Positions 25,570 to 33,560 of a stretch of DNA of 64,000 bases are shown piece after piece; position 1 is the first letter of the stretch, and each line of letters opens with the position of its first letter. The notes beneath the pieces are model-generated. The model was given only the letters and a program-made list of their open reading frames with translations, did no database searches and was not told where the DNA came from. This DNA comes from an uncultured Bacteroidota bacterium. GTDB lineage: Bacteria > Bacteroidota > Rhodothermia > Rhodothermales > Salinibacteraceae. The stretch lies in contig CAJXLV010000001.1 in NCBI GenBank assembly GCA_913056185.1, positions 1 to 64,000 on the forward strand, in the 5' to 3' direction. The position numbers and the translations under genes are program-made.

Positions 25570-27093
25570 ATGTCTGACGATTCCATTTCCATCGTACGTC
25601 GGTGCGTGACGCTCGACCGCACGTCCAAGGTGCCCTTGTACCGACAGCTGTACCGGGATTTGAGGCGGGCCATCTTGTCCAGCCAGTTGCTCCCTGCGAT
25701 GCGTCTGCCTGCGACCCGACCGCTGGCCGACGAGCTGGACCTCTCGCGCAATACCGTTCAGAGCGCCTTCGACCAGCTCAAAGACGAGGGATATCTGGAC
25801 AGCCACGTCGGGTCTGGGACTTACGTCAGCCAAGAGGTGCCCGACGACCTCAATCGCGTACGGGGCCAAACTCATCTCCGGCGCTCGGTGCGTCCAACCG
25901 CCCCCCAAAGACTCGGCCCCCCCGACGAATCGCAGCTTTCGGAGCGAGGAAAATGCCTGACCGACCTGCAGCTCTCCTTCTTTCGAGCGGGCAAGCAGCC
26001 GCGGGCCTTTCAGCCCGGCCTCCCCGCCCTCGATGCATTCCCGCTGGACACGTGGAGTCGCCTTACCTCCCGGCGCTGGCGCAGCGTGCCAGGGGCCTCG
26101 CTGGGCTACAGGCAGACCGCTGGGTATCCCGCCCTGCGCGAGGCCCTCTCCGAATACCTTCATAACTCTCGGGGCGTCCACTGCTCGCCGGAGCAGGTCA
26201 TCATCGTCTCCGGCACTCAGCAGGCCATCACCCTGGCCGCGCACGTTCTGCTCGACCCCGGCGACCGTGTGTGGATCGAGGACCCGGGCTACCCAAGGGC
26301 CACGGGGGCGTTTCAGTGGGCCGGCGCAGAAACCATTCCCACTCCGCTTGATGCGGAAGGGCTGGACCTGGAGGCCGCCCATGCCCGAGGGGCAGACGCC
26401 CGCCTTGCTTACGTGACCCCCTCGCACCAGTATCCCCTCGGCATGACCATGAGCCTGTCTCGGCGCCTGGAGCTTCTTACCTGGGCCGAGCGCTCGGACG
26501 CATGGATCCTGGAGGACGACTACGAGAGTGAGTACCGCTACGAAGGACGGCCCATTGCGGCCCTTCAGGGGCTCGACAATGCCGGGCGCGTCATCTACGC
26601 CGGCTCGTTCAGCAAAGTCCTCTTCCCCGCCCTGCGCCTGGGCTACCTCGTGGTTCCCCAGGCACTCGTCGGTCCCTTTCGCGCAGCGAAATCGCTCATC
26701 GCCCGCTCTCCCCCGCTTGCCCCACAAATGATTGTCACGGACTTCATGACCGAGGGCCATTTCGCGCGTCACCTGCGACGCATGCGAACCCTGTACGCCG
26801 ACCGGCAGTCGGCCCTCGTCGAGGCGCTGGAAGAAACCGTGAGCGATCTTCTCACGGTCCACTCTGAGAAGGCGGGCCTGCACCTGACGGCCTTCTTTCG
26901 CCAATCCTGGAGCGGCCGCGCTGTATCGGCTGCGCTCCAAGACCAAGACATCGTCGCTCCCCCGCTGTCTTTCTACGCCGCTGAGTCCCTGGACCGGGAT
27001 GGGCTTGTGCTTGGCTACGGCGCGGCCAGCAAGGACGATATTCGGAAGGGGGTTCACGTACTCAAGCAGACGCTACTGAAGCGTCAACCGTGA
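25570..27093 (+). CDS. MocR-family transcription regulator (GntR HTH fused to aminotransferase domain)
   Basis: 507 residues from the ATG at 25570. An N-terminal GntR winged helix-turn-helix (about 12-80; PLYRQLYRDLRRAIL, LSRNTVQSAFDQLKDEGYL) is joined through a linker to a fold-type I aminotransferase domain (about 140-507). The PLP-binding lysine lies in YAGSFSKVLFPALRLGYL. MocR proteins sense PLP or amino compounds and often control vitamin B6 or amino-acid genes. The target here is unknown; it is not divergent with any enzyme gene, because IS605 remnants flank it on both sides. The 50 upstream in-frame codons belong to the IS remnant and are not part of the protein. Confidence 0.92.
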   Translation: MSDDSISIVRRCVTLDRTSKVPLYRQLYRDLRRAILSSQLLPAMRLPATRPLADELDLSRNTVQSAFDQLKDEGYLDSHVGSGTYVSQEVPDDLNRVRGQTHLRRSVRPTAPQRLGPPDESQLSERGKCLTDLQLSFFRAGKQPRAFQPGLPALDAFPLDTWSRLTSRRWRSVPGASLGYRQTAGYPALREALSEYLHNSRGVHCSPEQVIIVSGTQQAITLAAHVLLDPGDRVWIEDPGYPRATGAFQWAGAETIPTPLDAEGLDLEAAHARGADARLAYVTPSHQYPLGMTMSLSRRLELLTWAERSDAWILEDDYESEYRYEGRPIAALQGLDNAGRVIYAGSFSKVLFPALRLGYLVVPQALVGPFRAAKSLIARSPPLAPQMIVTDFMTEGHFARHLRRMRTLYADRQSALVEALEETVSDLLTVHSEKAGLHLTAFFRQSWSGRAVSAALQDQDIVAPPLSFYAAESLDRDGLVLGYGAASKDDIRKGVHVLKQTLLKRQP

Positions 27094-27664
27094 CCTGATC
27101 GGTCCGCGACGGATCCTGTCTCCCTCTGATCGCTCGCCCGTCCGGGGAAGGCCTGGGCCCTCTTCAGAACGGGGAGCCGGCCTTCTTTCGACCGTGCCTT
27201 TCGCACCTGCGGTCGTTATTTATTCGTTGTTGCGTATCCGTCGTTGTTCCTCCTCCCGCGCTCGCAGCCTCACACCGCCCTTCTGCCCTCCATTCTGTGT
27301 AGGGCCCCACTCCGTTTTGGGCCAGCGGTCCACTGTATCGTTTCGGCAAACAGTCAACGCATAGCTTTTCAGGACGTATAGCTTTTCAGGACTCTACACA
27401 CACGATGTGGACCCCTTTAACCTACTAATGGTATTATTCTTCTGTCTTGACGATCTACCCTCGTAGTACCGAGGAGGGCACAAGAAGAGTCTGTACAACT
27501 TTCCCCTTTCGGAGTGGAAGACACGGCCCCTTCTTGTACTCCTGGCGAAACAATATGCCTTCCTTGAGATGTTACTTGTTGTCGCACCAATGCCCAAAGT
27601 GTGACGGACTTCCTTTCGAGCATTTGCCTCGTCGGGCTGACAGGACCACCGGACGGGGCCAGTG
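27094..27664. other. Non-coding stretch between the MocR gene and IS605 copy B
   Basis: No supported gene. It contains a perfect 15-base tandem repeat, ATAGCTTTTCAGGAC, at 27361 and 27378 (17-base period). A small hairpin CCTCG-TAGTAC-CGAGG lies at 27459-27474. Composition is more AT-rich than the flanking genes, in keeping with insertion-sequence debris. Near 27550-27606 the plus strand reads CYLLSHQCPKC, faintly like the TnpA start seen at 24989, but this is too short to call. Confidence 0.5.
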
Positions 27665-27815
27665 CCTGCGGAGGACGCCGACGATTTTTCATCGCCTCAC
27701 GACGTCGGCTCGCCTCTGGCTTTCGAGCCACGGGAACCGCCCGGGCCGGTCCATCGAAACAGAACGTCTTTGTCGTGAGGAAGAATCCCCTCGACTCATT
27801 GAGGGGAGAAGTCAA
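27665..27815 (+). mobile_element. IS605-type right end / TnpB tail remnant, copy B
   Basis: Second copy of the repeat at 25398. Its plus-strand translation, HRLTTSARLWLSSHGNRPG followed by IETERLCREEESPRLIEG, aligns with HRLKTSIRLWLLSSAND and KTERLFPEKESSGFIRG of copy A. The terminal hairpin is CCCCTCGA-CTCA-TTGAGGGG (27787-27806), whose sequence differs from that of copy A while pairing is preserved. It is followed by GAAGTCAAC. This pattern is typical of IS200/IS605 right ends, where TnpB and its guide RNA terminate. The UspA gene begins 33 bases later. Confidence 0.65.
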
Positions 27816-27847
27816 CGTCCATCTTCAAAACAATCTTCTCCGGATTC

Positions 27848-28753
27848 ATGGTCGAGACGGTTTTGCTCGCGCACGACTTCTCCCCCTCCTCCGAACGTGC
27901 CCTGGCGTACGCGGTGGACGTGGCCCAGCGGTCTGGTGCAGCCCTTCACCTCATGCACGTCGACCAGACGGCTGAGGGGGTGCTCTTTGAGGGGGGACAG
28001 GCTCCTCCGAGCGATGAGCTTCAGGAGCGGTTTAAGGATCGTTGCCGCACATCGCTCGCCCCCCATCCGTTGTCCCCAGGCGACGAGCAGGTAGCATGCC
28101 ACGCGGTGCGGGGGGTGGCTCCGGCCCCCCTGCTCGTGGAGAAGGCACAGGCGCTTGGGGCCGATCTGTTGGTGACGGGAACAGAGGGCCGCCGGGGCGC
28201 TCGGCGGCTCATTGTGGGCAGCGTGGCGGAGGAGATCCTCCGCACTGCTCCCTGCCCAGTCCTGACTGTGCGAGAGCAAGACGATGCCGACGAGGGATCC
28301 CCGTACGTGGAGGTCGAGAAAGTGATCGCGCCGGTCGATTTTTCGGAGCGGACAGAGACGGCGCTGCAATATGTCTCTCAGCTTTCTTCCCTCTACGACG
28401 CCCCTGTTCAGCTCATGCATGTTGTCGAGGACGCAAGCCTGCCCTCCGTCTACGAAGCGAAATCGTCGAAGGTGCAGGCCCGGGCGGCAGAGGACCGGGC
28501 GGAGGCAGAGCTCCAATCGTTGGGCGAACCGCTGGTCTCGCAGGGCGTGTCCGTGTCTACTCTCGTCCGCCGTGGCGAAACGACCGATACGGTGGTCCAA
28601 GCCACAGGCGAGCCCGGCACCCTCACAGTGATGGGCACGCGGGGGCTCTCGGGCGTACAGCGCATCATGCTGGGCAGCGTGACCGAGGCCGTGATACGGG
28701 CGTCCAGTGGACCTGTGCTGGCGGCCCGCATCTCCCCTTCCGATGCTGACTGA
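27848..28753 (+). CDS. Universal stress protein, two UspA domains in tandem
   Basis: 301 residues made of two Usp domains (about 1-145 and 152-301). Each has the ATP-binding signature G-x2-G-x9-G-S: GTEGRRGARRLIVGSVAEE and GTRGLSGVQRIMLGSVTEA. Each domain opens with the usual strand and acidic motif (VLLAHDFSPSSERAL, VIAPVDFSERTETAL). Cytoplasmic, stress-related ATP-binding protein of unknown precise role. The gene starts just after an IS605-type end, so its promoter may lie in, or have been changed by, that element. Confidence 0.93.
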   Translation: MVETVLLAHDFSPSSERALAYAVDVAQRSGAALHLMHVDQTAEGVLFEGGQAPPSDELQERFKDRCRTSLAPHPLSPGDEQVACHAVRGVAPAPLLVEKAQALGADLLVTGTEGRRGARRLIVGSVAEEILRTAPCPVLTVREQDDADEGSPYVEVEKVIAPVDFSERTETALQYVSQLSSLYDAPVQLMHVVEDASLPSVYEAKSSKVQARAAEDRAEAELQSLGEPLVSQGVSVSTLVRRGETTDTVVQATGEPGTLTVMGTRGLSGVQRIMLGSVTEAVIRASSGPVLAARISPSDAD

Positions 28754-28985
28754 CGGCCGCTGCTCTGAATGCCCTGCCCTGTGTCCGGGGAGATTGTGGG
28801 TCGGCGGTGCTGTCCGGCGGATGTTCCGTGCAGCTTCGTGGACGCATCTCCTGTGTTTCTACGACGCATCACGCCGCCAACACAGACGTTCGGGACCGCA
28901 CGGTGCAGACGGAGGATGCCCCGCATGCGTGATGGCACCGTGTGCCCCTCTTCTCAGGCGAGAACTACAGATGTGAAGGCTGATA

Positions 28986-29063
28986 TGGCGGGCCCGGGAG
29001 GATTCGAACCCCCGACACTCGGCTCCGAAGGCCGATGCTCTATCCAGGCTGAGCTACAGGCCC
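28986..29063 (-). tRNA. tRNA-Arg (anticodon UCG)
   Basis: The minus strand folds as a complete cloverleaf of 78 bases including an encoded CCA. The acceptor GGGCCTG pairs with CGGGCCC. The D arm contains GCTC...GAGC, the anticodon stem TCGGC/GCCGA encloses the loop CTTCGGA with TCG at 34-36, and the T arm GGGGG-TTCGAAT-CCTCC is standard. TCG reads CGA, and by wobble other CGN arginine codons. It stands alone, with no neighbouring RNA gene. Confidence 0.97.
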
Positions 29064-29427
29064 GTTTTGCAGGACAAGTGCGTTCCGTACGGCGGCTGCG
29101 TACAGGGGCCACCGATCGGTTCACACATGTGGGTCTCAGCGGCATGAGGCCTACTGAAGAGCTGGCTCATAACCATCTACGTATACCTCCCTCCTCCTCC
29201 AAGGATCCCACAACAGTCGGCGGAGGCCCTTCTCGCAGACGGGGAATGCGTGAAGACGGGACCGGTACCCCGGGCGTGTGGAACTGAATCGTCCTCTCTC
29301 CCGTGTTACTGATTCCTAATTCAACATGCATCACTATTGCCAGGCCGCTCTCGAATGAACACGGGATCTTCGTTTGTTCTCTTCGTGGTTTGGAACGGGT
29401 GAGGCCTCACAAAATGAAACAGCGATT
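29064..29427. other. Intergenic region between tRNA-Arg and the cold-shock gene
   Basis: It must hold the tRNA promoter (minus strand) and the promoter plus 5' leader of the cold-shock gene (plus strand). Cold-shock mRNAs often have long structured leaders, but no convincing promoter or cold-shock box was recognised. The last 120 bases are clearly more AT-rich. Confidence 0.5.
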
Positions 29428-29652
29428 ATGGAACGCGGAACAGTAAAGTGGTTTAGCAGCGAAAAAGGATACGGCTTCATTGCGCCCGAAAGCGGCGGCG
29501 ATGACGTATTCGTCCACCACAGCAACGTCGGCGGGGGCAAGAGTGACGACCTTCGCGACGGCGAGACGGTAGAATTTGAAACGGAGCAGACGGAAAAGGG
29601 CCTCAGTGCCCTCAACGTCTCCCGCGTCGACGACTCCGGAGGAATGTGGTAG
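29428..29652 (+). CDS. Cold-shock domain protein (CspA family)
   Basis: 74 residues, one OB-fold cold-shock domain. RNP1 (KGYGFI) and RNP2 (DVFVHH) are intact, after the usual start RGTVKWFSSEK. It binds single-stranded RNA and DNA and melts mRNA structure. The ATG at 29428 begins directly at the domain; an in-frame earlier ATG at 29374 would add 18 unlikely residues. A hairpin and a strong intrinsic terminator follow. Confidence 0.96.
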   Translation: MERGTVKWFSSEKGYGFIAPESGGDDVFVHHSNVGGGKSDDLRDGETVEFETEQTEKGLSALNVSRVDDSGGMW

Positions 29653-29663
29653 ATCCTGCTGTA

Positions 29664-29687
29664 CGGGACGGGTGTATTGCCGTCCCG
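29664..29687. other. Hairpin between the csp stop codon and its terminator
   Basis: CGGGACGG (29664-29671) and CCGTCCCG (29680-29687) pair perfectly around an 8-base loop. It lies 11 bases after the cold-shock stop and shares the GTCCCG sequence with the terminator stem 20 bases downstream. Alternative pairing between the two elements is therefore possible. Confidence 0.55.
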
Positions 29688-29704
29688 ATTGCCCAACATG
29701 CATG

Positions 29705-29736
29705 CGCCCGTCCCGCGTTTCGGGATGGGCGTTTTT
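29705..29736 (+). terminator. Intrinsic terminator of the cold-shock gene
   Basis: CGCCCGTCCCG (29705-29715) pairs with CGGGATGGGCG (29721-29731), an 11-bp stem with one G-T pair and a 5-base loop. It is followed at once by TTTTT. This is the clearest factor-independent terminator in the window. Confidence 0.9.
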
Positions 29737-29850
29737 GGTTATAGTGCTGAGTAGAGCGCGACACGAGCAGTAAAATTCCCGGCGTCAGCCGGGGGCGACG
29801 TCAACGCTCCGCCCATTGGGGCACGCCCGGCGCGGACGCAAGGCGCCCCC

Positions 29851-30288
29851 TCATGTCAGGGTGGAGCCCCACCAGGGCGTCGGCCGCGCCGCTGAGCGGG
29901 CAAGGAGCATGCGCAGCGGGGCAGGCTGCAACTTTGCTGCCTCAAGCTGTTCGATCTCCACCCACTCGAATGACAAGTACTCTTCCTCCGATACAGGAGC
30001 GGTCGGCGGCGACAGGGCGGGGAGGCGCGTCGCAAAACAGTGATTGATCTCGTACTGCGGCGTATCGTCCCGCCTCCACCGGTGCTCCACAGCCCCGAGG
30101 TAGGTGTCCACCGTAGCAACGGCCCCGATCTCTTCCCGCAGCTCCCGGCACAGGCACTCCGCAAGTCCTTCGCCCGGCTCTCGGTGCCCACCGGGCAAAA
30201 AGGTGTGCGGAGCCCCCTCTGCCCGAACGAGAAGCACGCAGCCGGCGGCCCGCACCACTGCGCGGGCGAGAATGTGAGTCGTGGGCAT
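29851..30288 (-). CDS. NUDIX hydrolase
   Basis: 145 residues. The NUDIX box is complete: GHREPGEGLAECLCRELREE plus IG fits G-x5-E-x7-R-E-x2-E-E-x-G. The family cleaves nucleoside diphosphates linked to another moiety; the substrate cannot be told. The ATG at 30288 (PTTHILARAVVRAAG) gives a start just before the first strand. It falls inside the degenerate last unit of a 15-bp tandem repeat, so changes in repeat number lie directly in the ribosome-binding and leader region. An alternative upstream start would translate the repeats as TIAHD units. Confidence 0.88.
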   Translation of the reverse strand: MPTTHILARAVVRAAGCVLLVRAEGAPHTFLPGGHREPGEGLAECLCRELREEIGAVATVDTYLGAVEHRWRRDDTPQYEINHCFATRLPALSPPTAPVSEEEYLSFEWVEIEQLEAAKLQPAPLRMLLARSAARPTPWWGSTLT

Positions 30289-30335
30289 TGTGTCGTGGGC
30301 AATTGTGTCGTGGGCAATTGTGTCGTGGGCAATTG
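30275..30335. repeat. 15-bp minisatellite at the start of the NUDIX gene
   Basis: Three identical units of TGTCGTGGGCAATTG occupy 30291-30305, 30306-30320 and 30321-30335. A degenerate fourth (TGAGTCGTGGGCATTG) at 30275-30290 contains the NUDIX start codon. The unit length is a multiple of three, so loss or gain would not shift frame. It would change either the spacing to the promoter or the N-terminus. Confidence 0.9.
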
Positions 30336-30511
30336 TGAGGCGACGTCGTAGGCAAAGGGCGTGCGTGGAGGCCTCCCGTGTTGCTGCGGGGGGGAAGAGC
30401 GACGGATTATAGTATTGAGTAGAGCGCGAGAAGAGCACTCTACAAGCATTCGCTTCTGGGAGAAGACGCATGGAAGCGTCAAAGAACCTCCCGGCTTTGG
30501 CCGAGGGAGTG

Positions 30512-31123
30512 TCATTTCGTGGCTGTTCCGATAATGTGGGGGGACACCACCGGAAGGCCGACGCGGAAGCGTTCGAGCGTGACGTCCGAAAAGCCCGCCT
30601 GATGGAGAAGCGTTCCTGTTTTGCGGTCGGGGCGACAGCCGTCGGCCACGGCTTTCCACACCGGCCGGATGCCGTGCTGCAACCAACAGAGGGGCGTATG
30701 GGACGCCGCCGCCACGTGCTCGATAAACAGAAGCCGCCCGCCCGGCCGCAAGATGCGCCGCAACTCCGCCAGCGTTTCCCCCACGTCGGGGACAGAGCAG
30801 AGCACCAGCGTGCTGATCACCGCATCGACGCTGCAGTCGGGGAGGCCAGTGGCCTGGGCCGGATCGGTGCGCAACGAGGCTTCAAGGGAGCGCTCCGCAA
30901 GACGCTCGCGAATGCGGTCGTGAAAATGCGGATTGGGCTCCAGCCCTACCCACCGCAGATCCTCCGGCAGGTAGGGGAGGTTGATGCCTGTCCCCGGCCC
31001 GATTTCGACCACTGTTCCTTCGAGGCCGGCAAAAAGATGCTGCTTGCGCGCCCCGTAGATGCGGTGCTGCGCGGCGTCGCCCCACGCCAGCGCATGAGCA
31101 AAGAGCCGCTGATGGAGGGACAT
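30512..31123 (-). CDS. Class I SAM-dependent methyltransferase
   Basis: 203 residues of the Methyltransf_11 type. Motif I is VVEIGPGTGINL, followed by an acidic residue after beta-2 (GLEPN). The post-motif DAVISTLVLCSVPD and LRRILRPGGRLLFIEH are typical of methyltransferases related to UbiE and METTL7. Substrate is unknown. It is on the minus strand between tatC and the NUDIX gene with separate spacing, so it is probably transcribed on its own. Confidence 0.9.
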   Translation of the reverse strand: MSLHQRLFAHALAWGDAAQHRIYGARKQHLFAGLEGTVVEIGPGTGINLPYLPEDLRWVGLEPNPHFHDRIRERLAERSLEASLRTDPAQATGLPDCSVDAVISTLVLCSVPDVGETLAELRRILRPGGRLLFIEHVAAASHTPLCWLQHGIRPVWKAVADGCRPDRKTGTLLHQAGFSDVTLERFRVGLPVVSPHIIGTATK

Positions 31124-31412
31124 GGGCTAAGGGGGATGAGAACGTGAAAACGAGGGTGGGCCCAGAAGACTGGGCGCTTGTCGGGAACGCGCCGGAGTCA
31201 GCAGCCGCTCGGAATCGCTCTGGCTTTTAAAGTAGATCTGCGGCTGCTGTTGCCCGTGTGTGCATCGACGGACGGGGGGCGGTCTGCTGGCGCGCAGGAA
31301 CGTACCGGGCAAGGTTCGACGCCGTCGTGCACCGTGCGCCCAGCCTGGGTCTGGTGGGAGTCTGGTGGGACCGCCCCGTCGCGGCCTCCGTGTCCGTCGC
31401 CCCGCCAGGACG

Positions 31413-32270
31413 CTACTCTGCCATGCCCAGTTCCTCAGCCCGGTTCCGCGTGACCCACTTGGCCACGTAAATTGAGAGCTCGTACAGCCCAAGCAGCGGC
31501 AGGGCCACAATGATTTGCGAGATTGGGTCGGGGGGCGTCAGGAACGCCGCGACCGCCAGCACCGCAATCAGCGCGTATTTCCGGTACTCCCGCATCACCT
31601 CGGGCGTGAGGATGCCCACCTTGGCCAGAAAGTACACGACCACCGGCAGTTCGAAAAGCAGCCCCGTGCCCAGCGCCCAAAACGCCACCATGCTGAAGTA
31701 GGTCATGATGTCGAACTGGTTCACAATCTGATCGGAAAGCGTATACTGCGCAAAGAACTGGAGGGCCAGCGGCGTGAGAATGAAGTACCCAAACGCCACG
31801 CCGAGCAGAAAAAAGAACGTGGCGAAGACCGCTGAGAAGCGCATTCCCTTCTTCTCGCTTGGGTACAGGGCCGGCTCGATAAATTTCCACAGGTAGTACA
31901 CCACCACCGGCGATCCGGCGATAATGCCTACGATGATGATGGTGCCGATATCGGCAAAGAACTGGCCGGTAATGGTGCGGTTGAGAAGCTCCAGGCTCTC
32001 CGGCTCCAGCCCCAGCACCCGGTACATGATGAAGTCCGGCCGCGTGGGCCCGATGAGCACGCGATCCACGATCCACTCGCTAAAGAACGAGCAGGCGATG
32101 ATGGCCACCAGCACCCCCGCGCCCGCTTTGATGAGCGTCCACCGCAGTTCTTCCAGGTGATCAAGAAAAGACATGACGCCCTGCTGGTGGGGCGAGGCCT
32201 CGGCGTGCGGCACACCGTCGCCCTGCACACCGGCAGGAGCATCTGTTTGGGAGGACGGGACCTCAGGCAT
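31413..32270 (-). CDS. tatC: Twin-arginine translocase subunit TatC
   Basis: 285 residues. After a polar N-terminal extension of about 30 residues the conserved FLDHLEELRWTLI segment begins, followed by six transmembrane helices. The core TatC text PSEKKGMRFSAVFATFFFLLG and the FELPVVVYFLAKVGI loop are present. TatC recognises the twin-arginine signal of folded proteins for export across the inner membrane. No tatA/tatB gene is adjacent. The region upstream is insertion-sequence debris. Confidence 0.96.
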   Translation of the reverse strand: MPEVPSSQTDAPAGVQGDGVPHAEASPHQQGVMSFLDHLEELRWTLIKAGAGVLVAIIACSFFSEWIVDRVLIGPTRPDFIMYRVLGLEPESLELLNRTITGQFFADIGTIIIVGIIAGSPVVVYYLWKFIEPALYPSEKKGMRFSAVFATFFFLLGVAFGYFILTPLALQFFAQYTLSDQIVNQFDIMTYFSMVAFWALGTGLLFELPVVVYFLAKVGILTPEVMREYRKYALIAVLAVAAFLTPPDPISQIIVALPLLGLYELSIYVAKWVTRNRAEELGMAE

Positions 32271-32830
32271 ACGTTTGCACTTTTGATTGGACTGCTTTCC
32301 CAGCGCCCCCGTTCATCGCAGAGGCCGTACGTAGCGCCTTGCCTCGCCGCCATGCCTCACGAGACTCGGTTGTGTTTGAGTGCGCAGACCGCCCATGGTC
32401 GTTCGTCATGGAACGAATGCACCATCTGGACTACGTTGCCCCGAGTTGTGACTTCCCCGGAAGACGATCCTTCTGATCTTGATTCAGACTCTCTATGAGT
32501 CAGAATTTCTATGAGCCCGTCTGCCTGTTCAAGGAAGGGTCGCTCCTGGAGCACGCGGTCGCTTCCCTCTTGGCGCAGCGTCGAGGCGCGGCGTCGAGGC
32601 GCGGCATGACACACACCTCGGGAGAAGCCACGTGTTTTCCAGCTGTCACGGAGACCTCCTGCCCAAACCTCGCTCGTCGACGCAGCGAAGCGTTTCGGGA
32701 GCCTCTGAGTCGTTGGTGTGAGAGCCCCCGCAGGCAATTGCTTCTTCGCCGCCTGTGTCATCCGCTGAGAGATTGACCGCTGCATGTCAGGTGATCTCGT
32801 TGAAGCGTGAGAGGGCGGGAAAAACCGCCC
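32271..32830. other. Gene-free region upstream of tatC with repeats and hairpin
   Basis: No gene is supported. A hairpin ATTCAGACTC-TCTAT-GAGTCAGAAT (32482-32506, one mismatch) is present. A 13-base tandem repeat GTCGAGGCGCGGC lies at 32580 and 32593. The plus strand from about 32650 ends in a region that leads into an IS605-like end at 32831, so part of it may be a decayed TnpB gene. Similarity to copies A and B there is too weak to claim. Confidence 0.5.
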
Positions 32831-32868
32831 AAGCCCCCACGATCTTTTATCGTGGGAGTGTCAAACAC
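32831..32868 (+). mobile_element. IS200/IS605-like terminal hairpin, copy C
   Basis: CCCACGAT (32836-32843) pairs perfectly with ATCGTGGG (32849-32856) over a 5-base loop, in the setting AAGCCC...GGGAGTGTCAA. The flanks (AAGCCCC before, GAGTGTCAA after) are the usual context of an IS200/IS605 right end. Read on the minus strand, it also lies at the stop of the phosphoribosyltransferase gene and, with GGGCGG-TTTTTC-CCGCCC just beyond, may act as its transcription end. Confidence 0.5.
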
Positions 32869-33472
32869 TGTCCGAGCTGCTGCTGGTGCCGTCCTGCAAG
32901 TTCAGGTCGAGCAGGGAGTCGACCCAGAGCCCCTCCGCCTCAATGCGGGACTGCCCGCTGCTCCAGGTGAAGTTGAACAGTGTGAGCAGGCCGTCCACCG
33001 TAAATTCTGCCTCTCGGAGCAGGGAGAGTGCCTCCGATGCGCTGCGGCCGCTATTAATAATGTCGTCCACCAGCACAACAGGCTCCAGGCGGTCGACGGG
33101 CCCTTCAACGAGGCGGCGGCGGCCATGGGCCTTCCGTTCTTCGCGAATGAGCCCGCCCTTGAACCTGTCGTCGCCGCTGCTTGCCGCCAGTACGCTGCAG
33201 ACCAGGGGATGTGCCCCGAACCCGTAGCCAACCACCTGGGAGTAGCCGCGCTCGCGAATTCGCCCGGCCAGCACACGCCCCACCTCCGTGAACAACTCTC
33301 CATCCAAAGATGGAACGCGGGTATCGAGCAGCCAGCCGATGGGCTTGCCGCGGGGGTCGGTAATGAGCTCTTCGTCGCGGCGCACGAGAGCACGCTCGTA
33401 GAGCCGCTGGCCGACCTCAACGAGGTCGGACCGTGCGGAGGTGCTAAAGGTACCGCGGTCCATGGACGGCAT
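32861..33472 (-). CDS. Phosphoribosyltransferase, orotate PRTase-like
   Basis: 203 residues. The PRPP-binding motif VVLVDDIINSGRSA and a PyrE-like N-terminal half (RLYERALVRRDEELI, QVVGYGFGAHPLVCSVL) are present. Mammalian-type OPRTases are longer and bacterial PyrE is near this size, but several core PyrE residues cannot be confirmed. A salvage or regulatory PRTase is possible. The start at 33472 is preferred, and an ATG three codons later is an alternative. It lies downstream of glyA on the same strand. Confidence 0.8.
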   Translation of the reverse strand: MPSMDRGTFSTSARSDLVEVGQRLYERALVRRDEELITDPRGKPIGWLLDTRVPSLDGELFTEVGRVLAGRIRERGYSQVVGYGFGAHPLVCSVLAASSGDDRFKGGLIREERKAHGRRRLVEGPVDRLEPVVLVDDIINSGRSASEALSLLREAEFTVDGLLTLFNFTWSSGQSRIEAEGLWVDSLLDLNLQDGTSSSSDSV

Positions 33473-33560
33473 GGGGGCGCACGAAGGTGGAGGCGAGGAC
33501 AGACGAGAAGTGAGATCGGTGGTCAACACAAAACCGCTGGAGACGCAGATACGTTCCTGC

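Noticed and set aside
27550-27606. Possible second TnpA start (CYLLSHQCPKC) on the plus strand
   Set aside because: Only a handful of residues match and the conserved histidine and tryptophan are misplaced; too short to distinguish from chance.
30290-30335. CRISPR-like array upstream of the NUDIX gene
   Set aside because: The units are directly adjacent 15-mers with no spacers, so it is a minisatellite. No CRISPR array or cas gene was seen anywhere in the window.
31160-31175. GCCCAG-AAGA-CTGGGC hairpin as terminator of tatC
   Set aside because: Short stem without a T tract and more than 230 bases after tatC; not enough to call.
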